DNA from: Candidatus Vecturithrix granuli
Lineage (GTDB): Bacteria > Moduliflexota > Moduliflexia > Moduliflexales > Moduliflexaceae
Direction: 5' to 3'
DNA: 64,000 nt
NCBI GenBank assembly: GCA_000739535.1
Contig: DF820469.1
Location: forward strand, 232,207-296,206
A program made the position numbers and the translations under genes. The notes below the pieces were generated by a model, which made no database searches, was not told the origin of the DNA, and saw only the letters and a program-made list of their open reading frames with translations. Positions 35,001 through 43,061 of this stretch are shown piece by piece; the first letter of the stretch is position 1; each line of letters opens with the position of its first letter.

Positions 35001-35967
35001 TTTGCGTAATTTCTTTGGGAACGTCCGGTAAGCAGTAAAAACCCGGCTGAACTCTGCGTACCTGAAGGGCGACTTTTACCAGGGTGGGTGCCTGGCCGAG
35101 AAGCTGCGCCAGGGATTCATCGAAAATCACCTCGCCCTTTTCAGCAAGATGCTCTGCCGCCGCACAGCCATCAATCGCTGCGCCGCGAAAAAAGTAGGTG
35201 TATGCAGTCTCTCCGATAATTCCCCAATTCACTGCTCCATACGACACCCCGACTTTAAATTGTAAGGGAAACTGACCCATTGGCGTATTTTGAATTCCCT
35301 GCTGGCGAAAGGCTACCCGCAGCCGTTCGATACAGGCGATCACATGAGATAATCTTTCAAGTGGATTTTCCCCTCCGATCACAGGAAAAATCGCAGTAAA
35401 GGCATCGCCGGCAAAGACTGAAACAAATCCCCCCCACGCATCCACCGGATTAATCAAGACATCAAACACGCCACTCATCACATTAGCCAGCACACCGGCC
35501 CCTTCATGCCCCTTTTTCATCAATACCTGCGTCATTGGCGTAAACCCGGAGACATCAACAAAGATGGTCAACGCCTGAAAATTCCCTTCGAAATTTCCTT
35601 GTTGATACTGTTGCTGAATGAAGTAAGGGATGAGATTGCGGACAGGTTTTGATTTTTGACGAGAAGTTCGGGCTGTCGGAGGGCGAAATATAAGCGTTTC
35701 TTTTTGAACGTCCTGCGATTGTCTCTCCACCGCTTCCAATTGTCGCTCCAGGTCATCTAATTCGTGCTCAACCTGGCGAAATTCATTCTGGATTTCGGCA
35801 ATATGCTCTTCTATGCGGAGTTTTTCATCAGATCGGGTCTCTAAGATTTTATCGCGTTGTAAGGCGGATAATTTCTTTTCAAGTAGTTCCCATTGTTTTT
35901 TCAGTTCACCGATTTTCTGCTCTAACCGTTGCTTTTTGCCTGATGTTTTCTGATTGAAGGATGTCAT
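32053..35967 (-). CDS. Tandem adenylate/guanylate cyclase-homology, AAA ATPase and TPR regulatory protein
   Basis: A 1304-residue cytoplasmic signalling protein. Residues 5-90 form a charged coiled coil. A first class III cyclase-homology domain (about 130-290) keeps both metal-binding Asp: D138 in IFVDVSGFT and D188 in AGDAF. A second (about 360-520) has lost the first Asp (IFISFEGIS) but keeps YYGKIVNLAARL, so it is probably regulatory. A large ATPase follows from about 537 (LIGRQAELQRL), with Walker A GEAGIGKS at 567-574 and a Walker B-like IELEDVHWLDEDS. From about 970 to the end are some ten TPR repeats (tetratricopeptide, YDQAMVYLKQAL, YDAAMSHYQETL). Such proteins couple nucleotide cyclase activity to STAND-type ATPase and ligand or protein binding. 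It lies inverted between the split suc genes. Confidence 0.85.
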   Translation of the reverse strand: MTSFNQKTSGKKQRLEQKIGELKKQWELLEKKLSALQRDKILETRSDEKLRIEEHIAEIQNEFRQVEHELDDLERQLEAVERQSQDVQKETLIFRPPTARTSRQKSKPVRNLIPYFIQQQYQQGNFEGNFQALTIFVDVSGFTPMTQVLMKKGHEGAGVLANVMSGVFDVLINPVDAWGGFVSVFAGDAFTAIFPVIGGENPLERLSHVIACIERLRVAFRQQGIQNTPMGQFPLQFKVGVSYGAVNWGIIGETAYTYFFRGAAIDGCAAAEHLAEKGEVIFDESLAQLLGQAPTLVKVALQVRRVQPGFYCLPDVPKEITQTITPPQIPKKRLLHETILAHFLPAAVMHHPEIGEFRSILPIFISFEGISMIHELQDWTSVVIKQINRFGGFFNHLDFGDKGSTILCGFGAPVAQEGMINRAVNFLSAITRELEHFPSLAALKFRASVTYGAAYAGFVGGKKRCEYTYYGKIVNLAARLMMSAEWGEILATEEIANGAAFVFTPKGSRLYKGFDEPIPTYRLSGQAKEETKATTPLIGRQAELQRLQEFAAPILAGKFAGIAYIHGEAGIGKSRLAFALRETLASQPITWCRCPVDQFVRQPLNPFVTFLMRYFEQSSERAENSVSENKAVFESHYDKLLKQCQHLASSAAQTCANELKRTKSVLGAQIGLVYRQSLWEQLDARGKYDNTLAALKNFFLVQSLLAPTVIELEDVHWLDEDSKTFLQSLTHNIADYPILILATLRYQDDGAKITFSLDGVRECHIELQEFSPAELQHYAETELQGALNHDLRQWLLEKTNGNPLFVQHLIRHTFEKQAIRLHDNHWHLTSEVSDMPVTLQEMLTARIDHLPEEIKDFVKAAAVMGQEFDLVLLSEILNKKVGSQVEMVNEANIWEPLPDTPYTYRFKHALLRDAAYAMHLPERRRELHRNIAEWMEKQPPAHLKKHYADLAYHFEHAEIKDKAIEYLVKAGDEAKAHYQNQQALAFYDRVIAYLVISHHEVKIDTLFKKASILALIGELTQSQHMREEALQLSVQINDKYRVGRATYYLAGVWRRLGQYDQAMVYLKQALTLFESINAKVEIGDVFMTMGLVYFQQENGEAAIACYEKSSEIYQEVGDKLGIAQNATNMAIIYYELKGNYDEAMKWHQKSVPIFEELGEKRELSKALNNMGECYRMQGDYDAAMSHYQETLKIAEEIGDKLQLAITLGNVGHVYKAKGEYDMAIARYNQAITMLISLENKYFLSECLINKAEIVFELKNYEEAEKLTQEGLQIAKEIGRKEYIMRGNRLAAKENFTLEHEEVAL

Positions 35968-36106
35968 ACGTTTCTCTCCTGATCGTTATTCTCAAGGCGA
36001 AAAACTCTATTCACACGTGTAAATATTTTCCCTTGTGGTGTCAATTGAAAACATCACATAATCATTTTTTAAGGAGAACAGGGGGAATAATGGACGTAGA
36101 ATTTCA

Positions 36107-36136
36107 TTGACAAAAACAGAAAGGGAACGCTTATCA
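36107..36136 (+). promoter_or_regulatory. Candidate promoter for sucB-lpd
   Basis: TTGACA at 36107-36112 and TTATCA at 36131-36136 are separated by 18 bases. It lies about 300 bases upstream of sucB in a 469-base gap. Without expression data this is only a sequence match. Confidence 0.3.
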
Positions 36137-36284
36137 TTTACCAGCGATTAACATTTTAACATACGACAGTGGCGCAGGCAGCATCGGACAGAAATTATAC
36201 GACTGATGGGAAATCTGGCGATCATCGTTATTGCAGCCTATATGGAAAATTCCCGGAAAAGCCCATGTTTCTTGAGAGTGATAT

Positions 36285-36418
36285 AGGAGTTATTCATGTG
36301 TTGTGGCAAACACACCACGGACGCATGAAAATGCTCTGTTCAGGGGAGATGAGATGTAGCGCGAAACTCCAGTTTTGCGGCCCTCAACGATGCGCGAAAC
36401 TGGAGTTTCGCGCTACAT
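36285..36418. repeat. Composite repeat: 65-base leader plus family C palindrome
   Basis: The leader (AGGAGTTATTCATGTGTTG through CTGTTCAGGGGAGATGAG) is followed by a palindrome at 36354-36418 (ATGTAGCGCGAAACTCCAG and its complement around a short centre). Both parts recur together in reverse orientation at 58964-59100. It ends 18 bases before the sucB start codon. Confidence 0.85.
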
Positions 36419-36436
36419 TTTCAAGGGAGCAACATT

Positions 36437-37816
36437 ATGAAACATGACGTAAAAATTCCTCGCGTCGGCGAATCGGTGCAGGAAGCCATGTTGTCGCAGT
36501 GGTATAAGCGCAGTGGAGATCTGGTGCACAAAGATGAGCCGTTGCTGCTGATTGAAACCGACAAAGTGACATTAGAAATCACGGCTGAGGTTGACGGCAG
36601 GCTCGAAATCACGGTCGGGAATGAGCAAACTGTTGCGGTTGACAGCGTGGTTGGCGTCATTGATACGGATGCCGCCCCTGTAATCAAGAAACCAGCCGCT
36701 TCTGCTGCCCAGGAAATTCTCCCCGCTTCTGAGAAGGAAACCGGAAAGACAAATTCCGCAGCAGAAGAAAAAACGCCTCCTTCCATCCCTGTCCAGGCAG
36801 CAGGACTGTTAAATTCTAGTAAAACAGATCGTTTCGACTTCGCTCGGCCGCCGATTGCCCGGTCATCGAGCGAAGTCGAGATGACCACCTCCGTTGAAAA
36901 GCCAGCGACAGTCTTAGAAGTGGTTTCATTGCCCCCATCAGTCCGGCGATTAGCAGCGGAACACGATATCGATCTCTCACAGATTCAAGGCACCGGTCCG
37001 GGCGGACGTATCACCAAAAGCGATGTGGTGCTGCACCTTGAAAAAACTTCCGGCGCGCAGCCTCAGCCTGAGAGTTCAGAAACTCTACCATCGCAATCCC
37101 GGCAGCCAGAGAGTGATGAACCCATCACCCGCAAGCCGATGAGTCCGATTCGCAAACGGATCGCCGCACATTTACTCGAATCTCGCCATAACACCGCCAT
37201 GCTCACGACCTTCAATGACATTGATATGAGCCGGGTAATCGAACTGCGCACGCGCTATAAAGATTTGTTTCAAAAAAAATATCAGGTCAAATTGGGGTTC
37301 ATGTCCTTCTTTGTCAAAGCTTGTGTCGAAGCTCTGAAAGGCGTGCCGCAACTCAACGCGTTTATTGAAGGGGATGATCTGGTCTATCATCATTATTACC
37401 ATATCGGCGTGGCGGTTGGGTCTGAACGCGGCCTGGTGGTACCAGTGATTCGCCATGCGGATCAACTCGGTTTTGCGGAAATCGAACAAGCTATTCAACA
37501 GTATGTGGAGAAGATCAACGCCAATCGGCTTGAACTTTCGGATTTAGAAGGGGGCACTTTTACGATTACGAACGGCGGCGTGTTTGGTTCCTTATTGAGC
37601 ACCCCGATTTTGAACACGCCGCAAAGCGGCATTCTGGGAATGCACAAAATTGACAAACGCCCGGTGGTCGTTGAGGATGAGATTGTGATTCGTCCCATGA
37701 TGTATGTCGCCTTGAGTTATGATCATCGGATTGTGGATGGCCGCGAATCCGTCATGTTCCTCAACCGTGTCAAAGAGTGTATTGAACACCCGGAACGACT
37801 GGTGCTGGAGGTTTAA
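36437..37816 (+). CDS. sucB: Dihydrolipoamide succinyltransferase (E2 of 2-oxoglutarate dehydrogenase)
   Basis: A 459-residue E2 component. An N-terminal lipoyl domain (1-76) has the lipoylated Lys43 in LIETDKVTLEI. A long linker (80-160) leads to the peripheral-subunit-binding domain (about 163-203, LPPSVRRLAAEHDIDLSQI, GRITKSDV). The catalytic acyltransferase domain (about 230-459) has DHRIVDGRE near the C-terminus and FTITNGGVFGSLLSTP. It transfers the succinyl group to CoA. The linker is odd: residues about 122-152 are encoded by a copy of a palindromic intergenic repeat (see findings), inserted in frame. sucB follows a family C repeat with an AAGGGAG site before its ATG, and lpd begins 3 bases after its stop. 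Confidence 0.94.
   Translation: MKHDVKIPRVGESVQEAMLSQWYKRSGDLVHKDEPLLLIETDKVTLEITAEVDGRLEITVGNEQTVAVDSVVGVIDTDAAPVIKKPAASAAQEILPASEKETGKTNSAAEEKTPPSIPVQAAGLLNSSKTDRFDFARPPIARSSSEVEMTTSVEKPATVLEVVSLPPSVRRLAAEHDIDLSQIQGTGPGGRITKSDVVLHLEKTSGAQPQPESSETLPSQSRQPESDEPITRKPMSPIRKRIAAHLLESRHNTAMLTTFNDIDMSRVIELRTRYKDLFQKKYQVKLGFMSFFVKACVEALKGVPQLNAFIEGDDLVYHHYYHIGVAVGSERGLVVPVIRHADQLGFAEIEQAIQQYVEKINANRLELSDLEGGTFTITNGGVFGSLLSTPILNTPQSGILGMHKIDKRPVVVEDEIVIRPMMYVALSYDHRIVDGRESVMFLNRVKECIEHPERLVLEV
36800..36885. repeat. Family E repeat fragment inside sucB
   Basis: CAGGACTGTTAAATTCTAG, then the 13-bp inverted pair TCGACTTCGCTCG (36834-36846) and CGAGCGAAGTCGA (36867-36879), then GATGACC. This matches in order the core of the intergenic element at 3382-3467. 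It keeps the sucB frame open and adds about 29 residues to the linker. Confidence 0.7.
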
Positions 37817-37819
37817 ACA

Positions 37820-39208
37820 ATGGCGCAAGAATCGTATGATGTGATTGTGATCGGCAGCGGGCCCGGCGGGTATACGGCGGCAGCGCGGGCCGCTGAACAT
37901 GGTCTCAAAGCCGTCTGTATCGAAAAATCCCCGCGTTTAGGCGGCGTGTGTTTAAATGTCGGGTGCATTCCGAGTAAAGCCTTGCTCGATTCCAGCGAGC
38001 ACTTTGAATATACCAGGACAAAACTGGCTGAACACGGAGTCAATGTGAACGACGTCACATTTGATCTGACACGCATGATGTCCAGGAAAGACGCGATTGT
38101 CGAAAATCTGACCGGGCAGGTTCGTCGCTTGCTGAATAACCGCAAAGTTGAGATTGTGCATGGCGCGGCGCGGTTGATCGCGGCTGATCGCGTTGAGGTG
38201 TTGATGGAGAACGTCTCACGAATTTTGTCGGCAAAATATATCCTGTTAGCTGCCGGCAGCGAACCGGTCAACGTTCCGGGGCTTGTGTTTGACGGCAAAT
38301 ACATTGTCACTTCCACTGAAGCTCTTGCATTTGATAGGGTCCCAAAACATCTGGTCATCGTTGGCGGCGGCTACATCGGCCTGGAACTTGGCACGGTCTG
38401 GCGGCGATTAGGAGCAAAAGTGACGGTGATTGAAATGCTGCCTGAGATCGCTTCGACTCTTGATCGGCAAATTGGACGAACTTTACAACGTCTGCTTGAA
38501 AAGCAAGGGATGAGCTTTCACCTTGGAACCAGAGCGTCACAAGCTCAGGTAATCGGTGAAACCGTCTGGGTGACTTTAGAGACTGAAGACAAATCAGCAA
38601 CGATTGAATGCGACAAACTGCTGGTCGCGGTAGGCCGTAAACCGCTCACCACTGGTCTGGGACTGGAAGATGTGGGTGTAAAAACCGATGCTCGCAGTGG
38701 ACAGATTGTGGTAGATGCTGCCTATTGCACGACTATTCCGAATATTTACGCCATCGGCGACCTGATTGCCGGGCCAATGCTGGCACACAAAGCTTCAGCC
38801 GAAGCTCGCGCTGCGGTTGATGGCTTCGCCGGGCTTTACAGTGAAGTTAACTATGATGCGCTTCCGGCGGTGGTTTACACCTGGCCGGAAGCGGCGAGCG
38901 TGGGATTGACTGAGGAGCAGCTCAAAGCCCGCGAAATCCCGTATAAAACAGGGAACTTTCCTTTCAACGGGGTCGGACGCGCCCTGTGCCTGGGAGAAAA
39001 AGAGGGCTTTGTCAAAATGCTGGCGCACGCCAAAACCGACCGGCTGCTCGGTGTGCATATTATCGGGCCGCGCGCCTCTGAGTTAATCGCGGAATGTACC
39101 CTGGCAATGGAATTCGGCGCCAGCGCCGAAGATCTGGCGCGAACAATTCATGCGCATCCGACCCTGGCCGAAGGCATCCAGGAAGCAGCATGGTCGATCA
39201 TTAAATAG
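37820..39208 (+). CDS. lpd: Dihydrolipoyl dehydrogenase (E3)
   Basis: A 462-residue flavoprotein that reoxidises the dihydrolipoyl arm of E2 with NAD+. The FAD-binding IGSGPGGYTAAARAAEHGLK, redox disulphide GGVCLNVGCIPSKAL (two Cys five apart), NAD-binding IVGGGYIGLELGTVWRRLG, second FAD motif YAIGDLIAG and C-terminal HAHPTLAEGIQEA with the catalytic His-Glu are all present. The length is standard. It starts 3 bases after the sucB stop with its GGAGG site inside the sucB end, so the two are translated from one message. Confidence 0.95.
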   Translation: MAQESYDVIVIGSGPGGYTAAARAAEHGLKAVCIEKSPRLGGVCLNVGCIPSKALLDSSEHFEYTRTKLAEHGVNVNDVTFDLTRMMSRKDAIVENLTGQVRRLLNNRKVEIVHGAARLIAADRVEVLMENVSRILSAKYILLAAGSEPVNVPGLVFDGKYIVTSTEALAFDRVPKHLVIVGGGYIGLELGTVWRRLGAKVTVIEMLPEIASTLDRQIGRTLQRLLEKQGMSFHLGTRASQAQVIGETVWVTLETEDKSATIECDKLLVAVGRKPLTTGLGLEDVGVKTDARSGQIVVDAAYCTTIPNIYAIGDLIAGPMLAHKASAEARAAVDGFAGLYSEVNYDALPAVVYTWPEAASVGLTEEQLKAREIPYKTGNFPFNGVGRALCLGEKEGFVKMLAHAKTDRLLGVHIIGPRASELIAECTLAMEFGASAEDLARTIHAHPTLAEGIQEAAWSIIK

Positions 39209-39230
39209 CGGACCATAAATGTTCAGGGCG

Positions 39231-39267
39231 AAAAACCAGGTTTCTTCGAAGAAACCTGGTTTTTTTA
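39231..39267. terminator. Family A hairpin terminating sucB-lpd
   Basis: A perfect 34-base palindrome (AAAAACCAGGTTTCTTC and complement) followed by further T residues, 22 bases after the lpd stop codon. It is also usable in the opposite direction for the convergent GGDEF-EAL gene. Confidence 0.8.
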
Positions 39268-39305
39268 TTGTTTCGGAAATGAGTCTTCAAAATTTCCGAA
39301 ACAAT
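39267..39305. repeat. Family B hairpin next to the family A hairpin
   Basis: ATTGTTTCGGAAAT (39267-39280) pairs with ATTTCCGAAACAAT (39292-39305). Together with the adjacent hairpin it separates two convergent genes. A 25-base sequence following it (39313-39337) equals 10948-10972 and overlaps the stop codon of the GGDEF-EAL gene. Confidence 0.75.
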
Positions 39306-39335
39306 TCAATCCTTGCTTATGAGAAATCCTTGTAG

Positions 39336-42014
39336 TTAGTTATCAGGAGCGGATTTCAGGTCAGATGTTTTTTGGATGTCTAATCGTTCTTGAAATTGTT
39401 CCGCAGGCATGGGCAAGCCCAGATAGTAGCCTTGCATCATTTGACAGCCTTGTTGAATGAGGAACTCATGCTGCTCCCGGGTTTCAACGCCTTCGGCGAT
39501 CGCTTCCATGTTGAGAGTCCGCGCCATTGAGATGATCGTTTTAATGATCTCTTGATCGTTTTTGTTTTGAATGGAATCCATGACAAAAGAACGGTCAATT
39601 TTCAAGGTATCAATGGGGAAGCGTTTCAAATAACTTAAGGATGAATAGCCAGTGCCAAAATCATCAATGGAAAATCGGATGCCTTTTGCTCGTAAATAGT
39701 GCATAGTGACAATTGCTTGATCCGGATTTTCCATGATGCCGCTTTCTGTGACTTCTAATTTCAGGCAATTGGATGGCAGGCCAGTGACCTCAAGCACTTG
39801 CTCGATCGTTTCAATCAAATCCGGCTCCTTAAACTGGCGCGTTGAGAGATTTACAGACACATATAAGTTCGCATATCCCATATCATGCCACAGTTTGGTC
39901 TGCTGACACGCTGTATGGAGCACCCATTTTCCAATAGACACGATCGCTCCGGTTTCTTCAGCCAGGGGAATGAAGCGCGAAGGGTTAATCAGGCCGTATT
40001 CCGGGTGATGCCAGCGTACCAGTGCCTCCATACCCAGAATCCGATTTTGACTATTTATAAGCGGTTGATAGTGCACGATAAATTGATTGTTTTGCAGCGC
40101 GGTGCGCAAACTCCGCTCCAATCGCATGCGTTCCAGGGCCTTTTGATTCATTTCTTCGGTAAAAAACCGATAGCCCTCGCTCTCTTCTTTCGCCGCATAC
40201 ATGGCCATATCAGCATTTTTGACCAGGGTTTCCACATCCTGTCCATCGTGCGGATAAATGCTGATGCCGAGACTCACTGTGATGAACAGTTCGTGGTTTT
40301 TGATTTCACAGGGGAGCGCAACGGTCCTTCGGATTTTTTGCGCCACTCTCGCGGCGTCAGCGTCAGTACTCAGGCCATTCAGGAGAATGGTAAACTCATC
40401 GCCGCCAAGCCGGAATACATAATCAGTCTTACGGACGCATTTCTGAAGCCGAACCGCGATCACTTTTAAAAGTTCATCGCCGACATCATGTCCTAACGTA
40501 TCATTAATATACTTGAACCGGTCGAGATCCAGAAACATGAGCGCCCATTTATCGCTGATTCGCCGTTCTTTTCCATGTAAACGCAGAATATGATCTTCCA
40601 GACGCATGTAAAAGGATTTGCGATTTTCAAGTCCTGTCAGCGCATCATGGTAGGCAATAAAGCGAATTTCTTCTTCCGTTTTTTTACGTTCCGTAATATC
40701 TTGAATGGTGATTACACTCCCCAGAAGCGCGCCCTGCGCATCAAAAAACCCCGCGCCGCTGATACTTACGTCAATTCGTTTTCCAGCCTTCGTAAAACGG
40801 CTCGTTTCAATTCCCGAAACAGGGAGATTTTGTCGAATCTTTTTGAGGATCAATCTATTTTCTGCAAGGCACTCAACCGGCACAAGATTTAGCTCCTGTC
40901 CGCGACTCTCTTCCAAAGTCCAACCGAACACCCTTGAAAAAGCAGGATTGAGATAGGTCACATGGCCTTCCCCATCATAGACAACAACTGGGTCTGGAGC
41001 CGCCTCTAACAACGTACGATAGCATTCTTCACTTTTTTGTAAAGCTTCAGCAGTCCTCTTGTGATCGAGGATTTCACGTTGGAGTTGTGTATTGATCTTT
41101 GTCAGTTCAGACGTGCGGGCATTGACAAGTTCTTCAAGATGATCCCGGTGTTTTTTCAATTCCTCTTCTGCCAGTTTGCGTTCTGTAATATCTTCACAAC
41201 TTGTCACAATAACCCAGGGTTCCCCATCGGCATTCTGGACAATTTCAGACATTAACCAGACCGGAAAGGTCGTACCATCGTTTCGCCGGTGGACGTTCTC
41301 ACGGATCAAACCGTTCCAGGTCTGTATCTGAGCTAATTTCGAGCGATTCCCCACATCAGGAGCATTGAGAAACGAAAGCTCCTGTCCCAAAAGTTCTTCC
41401 TCTTCGTATCCATGCATGAACGCCGCCGCCGGATTGTGATAGAGAATTTTTCCATCCAAATCCACAATAAAAACTCCTATCTGCATCATTTCGACTGCCC
41501 GTTCCAGTTGACTCCAATGTTCTTGTTTGTACTTGTATTCCAGGTGTTCTTTTTCTATTGATTTTTCCACAGATCGAAGCTCATGTTCCAAAAGCCGCTT
41601 TTTTTGAAGGACAGAGAGAAGTGCAGCGACATGGTGCAGCGAATATGGTGATTGCAGCACCTGAAATTTATGCTGAGGAGGAATACGTTCAGAGAGATTA
41701 TTGGGAATAAGATCAGCATCTTCCGCGAGAAGTAAAAGATCGAGCTGCGAATCGCTCTGTCTGATCTGTTCGGCAAACCGGATATCCTCTTTTACAGAGC
41801 GCCGCTCAACACAGAGAATCGCAAGTGCAAAGGGTTTGCCTTCTTTGAGAGACGCTTCCACCATATTGATCGCTTCAGTTTTTTGGCTGCAACGAACCCA
41901 TCCATATCTTCTGTCAGGGCAATCTGAATTTCCTAAACTTAAGAAAATCTCTGGCAAAACAGTTTTCTCTGCCACGACAAGAATACGGAAGCAATCGGAA
42001 CATAGAGATGACAT
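39336..42014 (-). CDS. PAS-PAS-GGDEF-EAL c-di-GMP turnover protein
   Basis: An 892-residue cytoplasmic signalling protein. The N-terminal 140 residues look like a degenerate receiver (ILVVAEKTVLPEIFLSL, LLLLAEDADLIP). Two PAS domains follow (about 180-300, with LYHNPAAAFMHGYEEEELLG and a PAC tail; about 330-450, with VTYLNPAFSRVFGWTLEE), then GGDEF and EAL domains. The GGDEF active site FRLGGDEFTILL is intact, with an upstream inhibitory I-site RKTD at the correct 5-residue distance. The EAL motif is intact in GMEALVRWHHPEYG, with SIDDFGTGYSSLSYLKRFP. It may therefore both make and degrade cyclic di-GMP. The ATG at 42012-42014 has an AAGG site; an upstream start 12 codons earlier is less likely. 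No histidine kinase is adjacent. Confidence 0.9.
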   Translation of the reverse strand: MSSLCSDCFRILVVAEKTVLPEIFLSLGNSDCPDRRYGWVRCSQKTEAINMVEASLKEGKPFALAILCVERRSVKEDIRFAEQIRQSDSQLDLLLLAEDADLIPNNLSERIPPQHKFQVLQSPYSLHHVAALLSVLQKKRLLEHELRSVEKSIEKEHLEYKYKQEHWSQLERAVEMMQIGVFIVDLDGKILYHNPAAAFMHGYEEEELLGQELSFLNAPDVGNRSKLAQIQTWNGLIRENVHRRNDGTTFPVWLMSEIVQNADGEPWVIVTSCEDITERKLAEEELKKHRDHLEELVNARTSELTKINTQLQREILDHKRTAEALQKSEECYRTLLEAAPDPVVVYDGEGHVTYLNPAFSRVFGWTLEESRGQELNLVPVECLAENRLILKKIRQNLPVSGIETSRFTKAGKRIDVSISGAGFFDAQGALLGSVITIQDITERKKTEEEIRFIAYHDALTGLENRKSFYMRLEDHILRLHGKERRISDKWALMFLDLDRFKYINDTLGHDVGDELLKVIAVRLQKCVRKTDYVFRLGGDEFTILLNGLSTDADAARVAQKIRRTVALPCEIKNHELFITVSLGISIYPHDGQDVETLVKNADMAMYAAKEESEGYRFFTEEMNQKALERMRLERSLRTALQNNQFIVHYQPLINSQNRILGMEALVRWHHPEYGLINPSRFIPLAEETGAIVSIGKWVLHTACQQTKLWHDMGYANLYVSVNLSTRQFKEPDLIETIEQVLEVTGLPSNCLKLEVTESGIMENPDQAIVTMHYLRAKGIRFSIDDFGTGYSSLSYLKRFPIDTLKIDRSFVMDSIQNKNDQEIIKTIISMARTLNMEAIAEGVETREQHEFLIQQGCQMMQGYYLGLPMPAEQFQERLDIQKTSDLKSAPDN

Positions 42015-43061
42015 GATATATTTCCTTATCTTGTTGAACTCAACGCGCACATTTCATCTACCGCCCGCTATAACCCGCTTGAGGCCGTCTCTCACAATAA
42101 GCAACTAAGTGTAAATGACCTCTAAACGGTTATTTTACCGGATTATTTTTCAATGAACGATGGCGGCGGGCACAAGTCACAGTTCATGCATTATCAGAAC
42201 TTCCAATGCTTTTATTCAACCATTAAAAGACGAACCTTCCCACCTAACCTTTCTACTTTAGAAAGGTTCTTTCTGTCAATGAGTTTTTTGATCTATCACT
42301 TGTAACCTTGGGACTTGATATCTGATGATAATGATCTCTCTGAATAGTTACCTCCTGTCCCGATATTTCGATTGTGCCGCTGTTCCTGGTATTTGGAGAA
42401 ATCAAATGCAATGGAGCACTGTCTGAAGGCATTTATCAGGAATGTAGCAACTTCCCTTCAAAGGACGTGACAGCCTATTTCGTGTGAGTACTATTGGTCG
42501 ACTGTAATGACACAGAAGGTTATGGACACGCTCTCCGGAGTGCGCAAGCTCTGCTTGCGCGGCCAAAGCAGAGCTTTGGCACTCCGAAAAATGTCCATAA
42601 CCTTGTATGTCAATACAGTCGACCACTAGTGGTGATGATAAAATTTGAAATCGAAAAGGCAGGGCTGACAAATTTTAGATTAATGTGGCCTGGAACTTGA
42701 GGTTATCAAGGCTTTTTTCGGTTCTTTGAGGATAATAGTATCCGGTTTTTAAAACGGTTCTTGTTGTCGTAGAATAACTATCTCCCAACCCATCCCCGTA
42801 TAGAAGCTCCAAATCCTGGTCAAACTCTCAGACGGTTCAGTTAAACCTTGAAACAATAGTATAAATCGAGTTGATTTGGCGATCATCTGAAGAAAATTTT
42901 CTTCCGTACCGCAAAAACGTTCTCTCGGTCGGTACACAATAGTGAGCGGGCGGAAAAGGTAATCAGATTTTTCCCACTGCCAAAACGTCTGTCGTTTTCT
43001 TTGGGTGAGAGCGTGGGTTTAAACTGCATCACCCAATATGGACCTGTTTTTAACATAGGCT
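42015..43061. other. Gene-poor stretch left of the accessory module
   Basis: About 1 kb without a supportable gene. It contains the inverted-repeat element at 42489-42631 and otherwise only short frames in both strands that lack ribosome sites and family resemblance. It marks the left edge of the accessory region. Confidence 0.5.
42489..42631. repeat. MITE-like inverted repeat element
   Basis: Terminal pair GGTCGACTGTA (42496-42506) and TACAGTCGACC (42614-42624) extends inward as an imperfect pair GAAGGTTATGGACA / TGTCCATAACCTTG. In the centre are the hairpins GCGCAAGCTCTGCTTGCGC and CCAAAGCAGAGCTTTGG, framed by CGGAGTGC and GCACTCCG. The total of about 140 bp without coding capacity fits a miniature inverted-repeat element. 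Confidence 0.7.

Noticed and set aside
42402-42671. Short frames on both strands across the MITE-like element
   Set aside because: They follow from the palindrome reading open in both strands; not coding.
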